A stretch of DNA of 64,000 nt, taken from the NCBI RefSeq assembly GCF_007751035.1, contig NZ_CP036433.1:7483001-7547000 (forward strand), given 5' to 3'. Of the stretch, positions 28,937 through 37,098 are shown piece by piece. This DNA comes from Lignipirellula cremea. GTDB taxonomy: Bacteria; Planctomycetota; Planctomycetia; Pirellulales; Pirellulaceae. A program made the translations under genes and the position numbers. Positions within the stretch are counted from its first letter, which is position 1. Each line of letters starts with the position of its first letter. The notes under the pieces were generated by a model. It was not told where the DNA came from. It made no database searches and was given only the letters and a program-made list of their open reading frames with translations.

Positions 28937-30397
28937 TCAGTCGCCCTGCGCGGGGCTAGCCAAGGGGTGAGCCGAGTCAGACAGGGTAATTCCCTGGTCG
29001 GTCAAATGGAAGCCGCGAACCTTCCGGGAATGGGCCATCCCGCGCGACTTGAGGATAGACAGCGTGCCGCGTCGGGCGTTATCGGATTCCGCGTCGCGCA
29101 GCAAAATCCAGGTGTCAATGATCGAAGAGATGCCCAGATCGGTCTGCTCCGGGTTTTGGCTATGCGTCAAATTGGTGAACATGCCGGTCATGTTCCGCGA
29201 TTTGATGAAGTCGACCAGACGCACCAGCATGGAGCCGGCCTCCGACATGGTGCCGGCCGACAGGAAGTTGCTGATCGGATCAACGACCACCACGCGCGGT
29301 TGGATTTTTTTGATGAGTTTGTGCATCTGCACCAGATGCATTTCCAGGCCGTAACGGGTGGGACGGGCCGACTGGATGTGCAGCAGTCCCGCATTAATCC
29401 AGCGATCCAGATCGACCCCGATTGAGCGCATGTTGCGAATCAGCTGGGTCGATGATTCTTCAAACGAATAGTAAACGCATTTATCTCCCCGCTGGCAGGC
29501 GGCGACCGCAAAATGGCAGGCCAGGCTTGTTTTACCCGTGCCGGCGGTTCCCGTTACCAGCACGCTGCTGCCGCGAAAGTAACCTTGGACGCCCAGCATT
29601 TCATCCAGCTGGGAAACGCCCGTGGGGACGCGTTCCTCGCTGGCCGGATGCTCCATACCCGCCGAGGTGATCGGCAGGACCGAAATGCCGTCGCTTTCAA
29701 TCAGGAACGGGAATTCATTGGTGCCATGCGCCGTGCCGCGGTATTTGACAATCCGCAGACGCCGAGTGGAAACCTGCTCGTCGACGCGATGGTCAAGCAG
29801 AATCACGCAATCCGACACGTACTCCTCCAGCCCAAAACGGGTCAGGGAACTTTCCCCCCGTTCCGCCGTAATGACGGCCGTCACGCCCTTCTCTTTCAGC
29901 CAGCGGAACAGTCGGCGGATCTCTGACCGCAGCACGCTGGCGTTGGTGAGCCCGCCGAAGAGGACTTCCAGCGTATCCAGGACGACCCGTTTGGCGCCGA
30001 TCGAATCAATCGCGTAACCCAGGCGGACGAACAGGCCTTCCAGGTCGTACTCGCCCGTTTCTTCGATTTCGCTCCGTTCCACGTGCACGTAATCGACGGC
30101 CGCCAGATTCTGTTCGACCAGCTTTTCCAGGTCCAGACCCAGCGAGCGGACATTCTGGGCCAGTTCATCGGCCGTTTCTTCAAACGCCATGAACACGCCC
30201 GGCTCCCCGTAGCGGGTCGCTCCACGGACCAGGAACTCGGCGGCAAAGAGCGTTTTCCCGCAGCCTGCGCTGCCGCAGACAAGCGTGGCCCTGCCGCGCG
30301 GCAAGCCGCCCTGGGTGATCTCATCGAATCCTTCAATCCCTGTGAGCGCCTTGGGCAAAGGGGGCAGCGATGGGGGGACAGGGTCGGATTCGGGCAT
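28937..30397 (-). CDS. kaiC: KaiC-family double-domain ATPase
   Basis: 486 aa, ATG start preceded by GGTGAG. Two RecA-like domains: CI Walker A GSAGCGKT (42-49) with catalytic Glu73/Glu74 (FEETADEL), and CII Walker A GTAGTGKT (283-290) with Glu313/Glu314 (FEESSTQL). At the CII autophosphorylation position the sequence is TDLGISSIIDT, so Ser424-Ser425 stand where clock KaiC has Ser-Thr. The protein ends soon after GFHLTDQGITLSD, without the A-loop and tail that bind KaiA in Synechococcus (compared from memory), in line with the absence of kaiA. It is the first gene of a kaiC-kaiB-kaiB-kinase operon. An oscillator, an hourglass timer or a stress switch are all possible. Confidence 0.95.
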   Translation of the reverse strand: MPESDPVPPSLPPLPKALTGIEGFDEITQGGLPRGRATLVCGSAGCGKTLFAAEFLVRGATRYGEPGVFMAFEETADELAQNVRSLGLDLEKLVEQNLAAVDYVHVERSEIEETGEYDLEGLFVRLGYAIDSIGAKRVVLDTLEVLFGGLTNASVLRSEIRRLFRWLKEKGVTAVITAERGESSLTRFGLEEYVSDCVILLDHRVDEQVSTRRLRIVKYRGTAHGTNEFPFLIESDGISVLPITSAGMEHPASEERVPTGVSQLDEMLGVQGYFRGSSVLVTGTAGTGKTSLACHFAVAACQRGDKCVYYSFEESSTQLIRNMRSIGVDLDRWINAGLLHIQSARPTRYGLEMHLVQMHKLIKKIQPRVVVVDPISNFLSAGTMSEAGSMLVRLVDFIKSRNMTGMFTNLTHSQNPEQTDLGISSIIDTWILLRDAESDNARRGTLSILKSRGMAHSRKVRGFHLTDQGITLSDSAHPLASPAQGD

Positions 30398-30716
30398 GTC
30401 TCACCGTGATCATGGTTGGCTGCAAAAGAGGAGCCGCGACTCCGCAAGACCAGCACGCAAGAAACGTCTAGCTTTAAACTTGACTATTCTAAGGCGCCAT
30501 GGTGCAAACCACCAGCCGGCAGCGAGCTGGTCGATGCGGGAAAGCAGTCAAAACCAACGAAAAGTGCTGTCGGTTCAGGCTTTATGACCGGTGGTATCTT
30601 TACGAGCAAGCGCGCGCAGTCAAGTCGATCACGAAAATCGGCAGGTCTCAAGAAGGATCACACGACCGCCGTCCGGCATGGACGGCGGTCAGTCGATGTT
30701 AGGGCGATGTACCGGG
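30398..30716. other. Intergenic region upstream of the Kai operon
   Basis: 319 bp between dsbD and kaiC, both on the minus strand. It should hold the kaiC promoter and perhaps the dsbD terminator. On the minus strand an AT-rich patch with TAGAAT (about 30486-30491) is a possible -10, but no matching -35 at normal spacing is seen. Small open frames here are not supported. Confidence 0.35.
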
Positions 30717-33215
30717 TCAGGGGGAGTTCATCGCCGTTTCGTCGGTGGTCGGTTTGACCGCTTCGGTGGCGGGGGCAGCGCTGGCCTGCTCCAGGGCCGA
30801 CAGCACCGATTGCTGATAGATCTGCCCCTTCATCAAAATCGGTTTCCCGCCGCCAGCCGGGTAGATGGCCAGGAAGGGAATGCCTTTGTCGACGTTGCCC
30901 AGCTCCTGCAGCAGAGAGTCGATCGCTTCCGACGAAATGCTGGAAGTTTTGTCGGCCTTGAGGGTGACGACTCCGCGTTCTTCGACTGCGTCTTTGATCA
31001 GCTTGGTGTTGAGGACCAGGCGTTCATTCATTTTGCAGGTCTGGCACCAGTCGGCGGTGAAGTCGACCATCACGGCCTTGCCGCTGGCGACTTCAGCCTG
31101 GATCTTGTCCCGCGAGAACGGCTGCCATTCCAGCTCATAACTGGGGAAGAACCAGCCCCAGGCGCCAAAGAACACCAGCAGCACCACCGCCACGTTCATG
31201 GCGCCAGCGCTCATCCAGGTCATCGCCTTGCGGCGGATCGTGGCGGAGTACCCCATGTCGCCGATCATCCAGCAACCGATCGACAAGGACAGCAGCAGCC
31301 ACAGCAGCGAGCCGACATAACTCTCGTCGAGGAAGGTGAAGAACCAGACCACCGTCGCCATCAGAATGAAGCCCGTCACCTGTTTGAAGGTGACCATCCA
31401 GTTGCCCGGCCGCGGCAAGGCATTGACAAGCGAAGGGAAGAAGCCCAGCACCAGGTAAGGCGTCGCCATCCCCAGCCCCATCAGGGTAAAAGCGATCAAC
31501 GCCGTGACCGGCGGGGCGGCGACAGCAAAGCCGATCGCCGTGGCGAAAAACGGCCCCGTACAGGGAGTGGCCAGCAGGGTGGCCAGCACGCCTTTGAAGA
31601 ACGCACCACTGGCGCCTTCTTTGGCGGCCAGTTCGCCCGTTTTGCCGTTCCCGACAAAGCCCGGCAGCGGGATCTCCCACACGCCCAGCAGGCTCAAACC
31701 GAAGATGAACACCACCGACGCCAGCGGAATCGTAAAGGCCGGGTTGCTGAACTGGTTCCCCCAGGCGAGCGTTTCGCCGTAGACCAGGCGGAGCGAAATG
31801 GCAGCCGCGGCGAAGCCCCAGAACACCGTCACAATGCCCAGCGTATACCACAGGTTCAGCGCCAGGATCTGGCCCCGCTTCTGGCCCGCTTGCTGCACAA
31901 ACGACATCACTTTGAGGCCGATCACCGGCAGCACGCACGGCATAAAGTTCAGCACAATGCCGCCGAGAAACGCCAGCATAAAACTAAAGGCGACCTTCTC
32001 GGAGGTGATGTTCTTGCTCTCCGCCTTTTCCGCTACCAGTTGGTAGGAAGAGGGGGAAAGGCTGAAATACTGCGGTTCCTTGTTCGACTTGTCGCCGATG
32101 GTGATAAGCGTTTCAAACTCCAGCGCATCGGGACGATCGCAGCCATTTTCCGTGCAGGTCTGAAAACCCAGCAAACCGGTGATGCGACGTTCGCCTTTCT
32201 TCATGCCCGACGGCACCGTGAAGGTGTACCGCCAGCGGACCCCTTTTTCAAAATAGCGAACCTCGGGGGCGTTCGGCAATTTCGACGGATGGGAGATCAA
32301 CTGCCCTTCGACGATGGGATTCGGCACGGGACCGAGCGACTCATTGAAAACAATCAGCGTCGGTTTGTTCACGCCGACCAGATCGGGATCGGTCTTGGCC
32401 AGGTCATAAACGTGGTAGCCTTCGCGGGGAAAGGCGTCAAACACGACCGTGACCTTGTCGCCCGGCGCCACGACGGTCGGCGCCACAATGGCGCGCCATT
32501 TAATGTGCGAACTTTTGAGTGTGACCCAGCCCGTCTCGCGCGGATACTCGCCGTGAAATTTGGCCTGCAGGGTGGAAACCGGGAACAACTGGCAGCCGGC
32601 GTTCGCGCCCTGGAATTCCGGATCGCTGCAGACCTGGCCTTCGAGATCCACAAAGAGCTGCAGTTCTTTCGGGTCAACACCGTCAGCCAGTTCAAAACTG
32701 GCGATCCATACCACTTTGCCGTGGTGCTCTTCGATATTGACGGTAAACGGTTCGACCGGCGGCGAAACCTTGGGGGCGACGTCGGGTTTGAAACCACTCA
32801 ACAATATTTTGGCCAGGCCTGGCGGATCGGTGCGCAGCTCGATCTCGGTGGCTTTCGGCGCGGCGCCTTGCTCGCCGTCCTTGATCTGGGGCTGGCTGAT
32901 CGCATAGGCATGCCAGCCCTCGCTGATGTCCGCGCAGACTTCGACCTTACCGTTGCGCGTGCCTTCTTCCATTTGGAAACTGGCCGACAGCGTAATCGGC
33001 GGCCTCGACGACATGGCTCCGCCCAGGGCATTGGCTCCGCCCAAAGAGCCCATGAAACTGCCTTCGTGCCCGCCTTTGTCCGCTCCGCCCAGCGCAGGGA
33101 AATCCAGCTGCAGGCCCGTCGACTCTTGACCGGCTAACGGACGAACCGCCGTCGGCAGCAGAAACAGTACGAGCACGGTAAGAAGGAAACGTCGCCACAG
33201 TTTTTGGGAGGGCAT
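30717..33215 (-). CDS. dsbD: Thiol:disulfide interchange protein DsbD-like
   Basis: 832 aa. Signal peptide MPSQKLWRRFLLTVLVLFL, followed by two N-terminal DsbD-alpha-like sandwich regions (about 70-210 and 240-390; the second has QTCTENGCDRPD), a CcdA-type membrane core of about eight helices (400-690; GGIVLNFMPCVLPVIGLK and LATPCTGPFFATAIGFA with the paired Cys), and a C-terminal thioredoxin domain with FTADWCQTCKMNERL. DsbD passes electrons from cytoplasmic thioredoxin to periplasmic substrates. It supports c-type cytochrome assembly, which fits the many CXXCH proteins in this window, and could reduce Cys-rich wall proteins (inference). Confidence 0.93.
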   Translation of the reverse strand: MPSQKLWRRFLLTVLVLFLLPTAVRPLAGQESTGLQLDFPALGGADKGGHEGSFMGSLGGANALGGAMSSRPPITLSASFQMEEGTRNGKVEVCADISEGWHAYAISQPQIKDGEQGAAPKATEIELRTDPPGLAKILLSGFKPDVAPKVSPPVEPFTVNIEEHHGKVVWIASFELADGVDPKELQLFVDLEGQVCSDPEFQGANAGCQLFPVSTLQAKFHGEYPRETGWVTLKSSHIKWRAIVAPTVVAPGDKVTVVFDAFPREGYHVYDLAKTDPDLVGVNKPTLIVFNESLGPVPNPIVEGQLISHPSKLPNAPEVRYFEKGVRWRYTFTVPSGMKKGERRITGLLGFQTCTENGCDRPDALEFETLITIGDKSNKEPQYFSLSPSSYQLVAEKAESKNITSEKVAFSFMLAFLGGIVLNFMPCVLPVIGLKVMSFVQQAGQKRGQILALNLWYTLGIVTVFWGFAAAAISLRLVYGETLAWGNQFSNPAFTIPLASVVFIFGLSLLGVWEIPLPGFVGNGKTGELAAKEGASGAFFKGVLATLLATPCTGPFFATAIGFAVAAPPVTALIAFTLMGLGMATPYLVLGFFPSLVNALPRPGNWMVTFKQVTGFILMATVVWFFTFLDESYVGSLLWLLLSLSIGCWMIGDMGYSATIRRKAMTWMSAGAMNVAVVLLVFFGAWGWFFPSYELEWQPFSRDKIQAEVASGKAVMVDFTADWCQTCKMNERLVLNTKLIKDAVEERGVVTLKADKTSSISSEAIDSLLQELGNVDKGIPFLAIYPAGGGKPILMKGQIYQQSVLSALEQASAAPATEAVKPTTDETAMNSP

Positions 33216-33547
33216 AGGGTAGACCTGGGCATACGGAGGGATACGAGGGGGGCGCCAGCTTACACCACAATTTTACAGCATGTCAATTTTCGTGGTCAAC
33301 ACAAAAGCCCCTCTTATGGAGTATCCGAGAGCAAACTAAATCGGCCGTGCCTGTGCGTGCACGCATACACGGCAGATCTAAAAGAGACCAGAGTTATTAT
33401 CGGAGCGATGCGTTCGGACGGATGTGAATTATTGTACAAACCGCCAAAACCTTTCCAGTCGGCGTATTTTACAGCCTGACGCTTCAAAAATCACGCCCTA
33501 AATCTGCGGGCGCGGATCCCGCCTCTCTTGGTTACGCTCCGCCCGTC
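33216..33547. other. Intergenic region upstream of dsbD
   Basis: 332 bp between the phosphotransferase gene and dsbD, both on the minus strand. The half next to dsbD is more AT-rich than the surroundings and probably carries its promoter. No gene or structured element recognised. Confidence 0.4.
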
Positions 33548-34585
33548 CTATCGGTTCGTCAGGACGTTCGTTTCCAGCCGCAGCAACAGTTCTGCCAAAC
33601 GGGCCAGCACCCGGGCCGGCTCGGCAAATTCCCGCTGCTCCAGATAGATCCAGTCCAGCCAGGAAAAGCCGCCCAGCACGACCAGGGAGCGATCAAACGC
33701 CGCGATCAGTTGCCGTTCCCCGGCAGCAAGCGGCCGCACCGCCTGGTACGCCGCCAGACCTGCCTGCCACAACGCTGCATCGTCGAGCGCCAGGCTGCCC
33801 AGCAACCGAGCGACATCCGCCGCTGGCGTCTCCAGGTTCATCGCTCCAAAATCGACCAGCCCCGACAGCCGATCTCCCTCGACCAGCAGGTTGTCCCGCC
33901 AGACATCCCGAATACACGGCTGCAGCGGAACCCGCAACGAACGTGCCGGCGCCAGCTGTGCCAGCAGGCCGCCAAACGCCTGTGGCGCCAGTTCCAGGTA
34001 ACGCGAGGCCAGAAGATACGCGGCGGGAAAAATCCGCGGCGACAGGGCATGACGGTAACCCGCCAGCACGGCCGGGTCCTGCAGGGACGCCAGTCGCTCC
34101 GTCCGCAGGAGGATGCCGGGCGACTCTTCCAGAACGGGCGCCGCCTGCAGGGGCGGCTGGACGGCCTGATGGAATTCGGCCAGCCGCTGGCAGGCGTCGG
34201 CAACCAGCTCCGCCGACGGCGAACCGACAGGCAAGGCTTCGCCCGGCATCCAGGGCTCCAGCTGGCAAAGTCGGCCCTGCTGGGCCGCAAACGTGCGGCC
34301 GGCCGTGTCCGCGAGTGGAACAGGCGCCAGGGTAAAACCGGCACTGGCCGCCCGCTGCAGAACGGCATGGATCCAGGCCAGCCGTTCGGCCGTCGGATGC
34401 TCAGCCGGCCAGAGTCGCAGGCAGTACGGCCCTTGTTCCGTTTCCAGCCGCCAGAACTGGGCCCCGCTGAGCCCGCCTGACGAACCGCGAAAGATGATGC
34501 CGGAGGGTGCTTCGTCCGTCAGGGAGCCGCGCAGTTTCAGCCCTCGACTTTCCAGCAAACGGACGATCGCTTGTTCGGAAAGCAT
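33548..34585 (-). CDS. Aminoglycoside phosphotransferase (APH)/choline kinase-type protein
   Basis: 345 aa. Protein-kinase-like fold: N-lobe with GLSGAQFWRLETEQGPYCLRLW, where the nucleotide-binding Lys position is Arg, and C-lobe catalytic loop CIRDVWRDNLLVEGDRLSG with Asp and Asn conserved, followed by LVDFGAM (metal-binding Asp). The usual H-G-D of the catalytic loop is I-R-D. Homologues phosphorylate small alcohols, including choline, homoserine and aminoglycosides; the substrate here is unknown. Not evidence of antibiotic resistance. It is the last gene of a possible run with the PQQ propeller gene upstream, from which a terminator separates it. Confidence 0.75.
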   Translation of the reverse strand: MLSEQAIVRLLESRGLKLRGSLTDEAPSGIIFRGSSGGLSGAQFWRLETEQGPYCLRLWPAEHPTAERLAWIHAVLQRAASAGFTLAPVPLADTAGRTFAAQQGRLCQLEPWMPGEALPVGSPSAELVADACQRLAEFHQAVQPPLQAAPVLEESPGILLRTERLASLQDPAVLAGYRHALSPRIFPAAYLLASRYLELAPQAFGGLLAQLAPARSLRVPLQPCIRDVWRDNLLVEGDRLSGLVDFGAMNLETPAADVARLLGSLALDDAALWQAGLAAYQAVRPLAAGERQLIAAFDRSLVVLGGFSWLDWIYLEQREFAEPARVLARLAELLLRLETNVLTNR

Positions 34586-34681
34586 ACGCGGCCAGGGCGT
34601 CCTGCAGAAAGGGAAAACAAACTCGCCCGGGACGCTGTCCAGACCAGCGTGACCGACGGGTCGCGAACTGCCGAGCGAGGA

Positions 34682-34722
34682 GGAAACAAAGCGACCCCGC
34701 CGACATACGGGCCGGCGGGGTC
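34682..34722 (-). terminator. Intrinsic terminator of the PQQ propeller gene
   Basis: GACCCCGCCG (34693-34702) and CGGCGGGGTC (34713-34722) form a perfect 10-bp stem with a 10-nt loop. On the minus strand it is followed by GCTTTGTTTCC, a broken T-run. It lies 76 bp after the stop of the PQQ propeller gene. Confidence 0.7.
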
Positions 34723-34797
34723 ATGCATTGATCGGACGATTGTTTCTCATCCAGCGATAATCGCCGGACTGCCGGCTGCAGCGGCAGCCCTTTAAAC

Positions 34798-36525
34798 TCA
34801 GTTGCCAAACGGGTTGGCCGCAGCGCCAAACGGATCGGCTGCGGGAGCCGCTCCACCAGCACCAAACGGATCGGCTGCGGGAGCCGCTCCACCTGCTCCG
34901 AAGGGATCGGCTGCGGGAGCCGCTCCACCAGCACCAAACGGATCGGCCGGGGCTGCACCGCCTGCACCAAACGGATCGGCCGGGGCTGCTCCGCCTGCAC
35001 CAAACGGATCGGCGGGGGCTGCTCCGCCAAAGGGATCGGCAGGGGCTCCGCCTCCGAACGGGTTCGAAGGCGCGCCACCGCCAAACGGATTAACAGGTCC
35101 GGCGGCGGGTGCGCCCCCGGTTCCCTCACCTGCGTCAGCCTGTTGGGTTTCTGGTACTTCTTCTGCTTCGATCGCGTTATACACGGTCGGGTACTCGTCG
35201 GGAATTTCACGCAGGCATTGAATGGTGCCTTTGCGGTTACCGACGTAGATGCGGTTGGTGCTGATGTTGGGAATGGCGAAATTGAGCGTTTCGGTGGATA
35301 GCTCGCCCAGGCGTCCGCCGGTGGCGGAGTCGAGGATCACGATTCGGTTGTTTTCATTCTGGGCATAGACCCGTCCGGAGGTGGCGCCCAGGAACTTGCG
35401 GATCCGCGGCACCCACCAGACTTCCTCGCCTGTTTCCGCGTCGATCTTGTAAAGACCGCCGATATCGCATGTTACATACACGGCGTCGCCAATCGGAGAG
35501 GCCGAACGGGTGATCGGCTCGCCGGCGGAAAACCGCCATACCATATCGCCCGTTTTTTCGTGCACGCAGTAGACGTAGCCATCCACCGACGTAACCAGAA
35601 TCTTGTTCGGCGGCATGAACACAGGCGGCGCCGTGATGGTGTCGTTCGCTTCCAGACGAAAGCGGGAATCTCCCTTTTTGTTCGCATGGTTCACGTAGAC
35701 ATGGCCGCGATCCGTCGCCCAGACCAGGCTGGTGGCGACAAACGGTTCGCCGTCGGGATCCTTGTTCATGCCCCGGGTAACGATCGGCTGCAGCATGGCC
35801 CGCCCATGCGACTTGTAGAAGGCACGCGGCTGTCGCGATTCTACCAACTGGTAGGATTCCATCATGCCGTCAAGCATCGGCACGTGCACCAGGAAGTCGG
35901 CGACGGCAGGACCGGCTCCAGGAACGCCCTGCAGTTGGCGGCTCCACAAATCCCGGCCCGTCAAACGATCCAGGATGTACAGAATCGAGCCGTTCACAAT
36001 CGCCACGTAATGCTCGTTCACGCCAGGCTGCAGCGTCGGATGATTCCGGCTGCCCACGGTGCGGACCCAGATGGTTTCGCCCGTCTCCCCATCCAGGGCA
36101 TGGATCGTGCCGTGGTCGGTGGCGCAGTACAAGGTGACTTCGGGAACGACCAGGGTGGTGGTGGTCGGTTCTTTCACGCCCAGACGTTCAAATCGATACA
36201 CCTGCTCTTTGGCCCGTTTCTGGGCCTCTTCGAGGCCGATTCTTTCGCCAAAGCGGTCGCGATCTTTCTCTGCAAATTTAACAACGCGACGGCCATCGCT
36301 CACTTCCAGCACGGTCGTTCCGCGGACCTGGCTGATGAACGGAGTAATAAAGGCCAGTTCGCCCCGCGAGCGATCCACTTCAATGCTGGAGTGCCATTGG
36401 CGCACCAGACCGAAGCGAGCCAAAGCCGAGGTATCGACCAGGCCTGAAGTGCCGACCTGCAACTGGCAAAAAGCGGGCGTGCCGCCCAATAGCAGCAGGG
36501 CCAGCGACAGGAGGGGCGTTCGCAT
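34798..36525 (-). CDS. Secreted PQQ-like beta-propeller protein with Pro/Gly/Ala-rich C-terminal repeats
   Basis: 575 aa from ATG at 36525, with GGAGAAGAG just upstream (a TTG at 36540 is in frame too). Signal peptide MRTPLLSLALLLLGGTPAFC. The body holds PQQ/WD-like blades: ATDHGTIHALDGETGETIW, YILDRLTGRDLWSRQL, VDGYVYCVHEKTGDMVWRF and YKIDAETGEEVWWV. The last 95 residues are about nine copies of a short unit built on DPFGAGGAAPA or NPFGGGAP, which looks flexible and may anchor the protein or bind a partner. No catalytic Asp/Cys-Cys of quinoprotein dehydrogenases is apparent, so it is likely a scaffold (as in BamB-like proteins) rather than an enzyme. Confidence 0.85.
   Translation of the reverse strand: MRTPLLSLALLLLGGTPAFCQLQVGTSGLVDTSALARFGLVRQWHSSIEVDRSRGELAFITPFISQVRGTTVLEVSDGRRVVKFAEKDRDRFGERIGLEEAQKRAKEQVYRFERLGVKEPTTTTLVVPEVTLYCATDHGTIHALDGETGETIWVRTVGSRNHPTLQPGVNEHYVAIVNGSILYILDRLTGRDLWSRQLQGVPGAGPAVADFLVHVPMLDGMMESYQLVESRQPRAFYKSHGRAMLQPIVTRGMNKDPDGEPFVATSLVWATDRGHVYVNHANKKGDSRFRLEANDTITAPPVFMPPNKILVTSVDGYVYCVHEKTGDMVWRFSAGEPITRSASPIGDAVYVTCDIGGLYKIDAETGEEVWWVPRIRKFLGATSGRVYAQNENNRIVILDSATGGRLGELSTETLNFAIPNISTNRIYVGNRKGTIQCLREIPDEYPTVYNAIEAEEVPETQQADAGEGTGGAPAAGPVNPFGGGAPSNPFGGGAPADPFGGAAPADPFGAGGAAPADPFGAGGAAPADPFGAGGAAPAADPFGAGGAAPAADPFGAGGAAPAADPFGAAANPFGN
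34801..35095. repeat. Tandem coding repeat in the PQQ propeller gene
   Basis: Units of about 27-42 bp, each with a CCAAACGGATCGG-like core on the plus strand, repeat about nine times and encode DPFGAGGAAPA-type units. The most similar neighbours (34845-34960) are nearly identical, which suggests recent copy-number change by slippage or recombination. Confidence 0.8.
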
Positions 36526-36871
36526 TACTCTTCTCCGCAAAGATGACAGCCGCCTGGCCAGCCAGCCAACGCTCTGTTGGCCGGAAAAGGCGCCGGGCTG
36601 TTGAAGAATGTCGGTTTCTGAAGGGAAAAGACCCTGCGGGCATTTATCGGCTGTTGGAACCCACCGACCGCATGGGCATCTCCTCTATCATAGCGGAAAA
36701 CGCCCGCGGAGCCACAAAAAATTATCCCGGAGTCGCCAAAACGTGGAAGAAGTCGTCGTTTCTGATTCCCGTTTCCAGGACGGCTCGCCTTTGCATCCTG
36801 CCGCGGGGGGCCATCTGTAACCGTCGCGCCGGAGTTACCGGATCGGCCTGTTGCTGCGGCCGTCTGCTCCT

Positions 36872-36959
36872 GTCGGCTACCCGGGTCGGCTAACACGGGT
36901 CGGCTAACACGGGTCGGCTAACACGGGTCGGCTAACACGGGTCGGCTAACACGGGTCGA
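36872..36959. repeat. 14-bp tandem repeat, about six copies
   Basis: The unit TCGGCTAACACGGG is repeated perfectly about five times in a row, preceded by a diverged copy (GTCGGCTACCCGGG). No spacers, so it is not CRISPR. It sits upstream of the PQQ propeller gene on that gene's strand and could vary its expression by slippage. Confidence 0.9.
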
Positions 36960-37021
36960 CGGTCCCCGGCAGCGAACCCCGCGAGGGAAGCAGCCGCCAG
37001 GAGGGCAGGGGAGACGCCAAG

Positions 37022-37058
37022 AAAAAAAGACGGGCCGAACACCTGTTCGACCCGTCTC
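37022..37058 (-). terminator. Intrinsic terminator of the Cys-rich wall protein gene
   Basis: On the minus strand AGACGGG-T-CGAACA, a GG loop, TGTTCG-G-CCCGTCT and a run of seven T form a strong stem of 13 pairs with one mismatch. It lies about 40 bp after the stop codon at 37099. Confidence 0.92.
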
Positions 37059-37098
37059 GTTTCATTAGCCGTTCTTCGCCAGGCGAAGAGTCGCCACG

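Larger units (their letters stand above)
36526..37098. other. Intergenic region with a 14-bp tandem repeat and a terminator
   Basis: 573 bp between the Cys-rich wall protein gene and the PQQ propeller gene, both on the minus strand. It contains the terminator at 37022-37058 and the 14-bp tandem array at 36872-36959. The rest shows no gene. Confidence 0.6.

Noticed and set aside
26579-30716. kaiA or a SasA-type kinase and RpaA-type regulator beside the kai genes
   Set aside because: Neither is present. The kinase has a PAS domain and no KaiB-like sensor, and no DNA-binding response regulator is adjacent.
30591-33137. 848-codon open frame on the plus strand antisense to dsbD
   Set aside because: Arg/His/Gln-rich shadow translation; the minus strand is a clear DsbD protein with the right motifs.
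36872-36959. 14-bp repeats as a CRISPR array
   Set aside because: Units abut without spacers and are too short.
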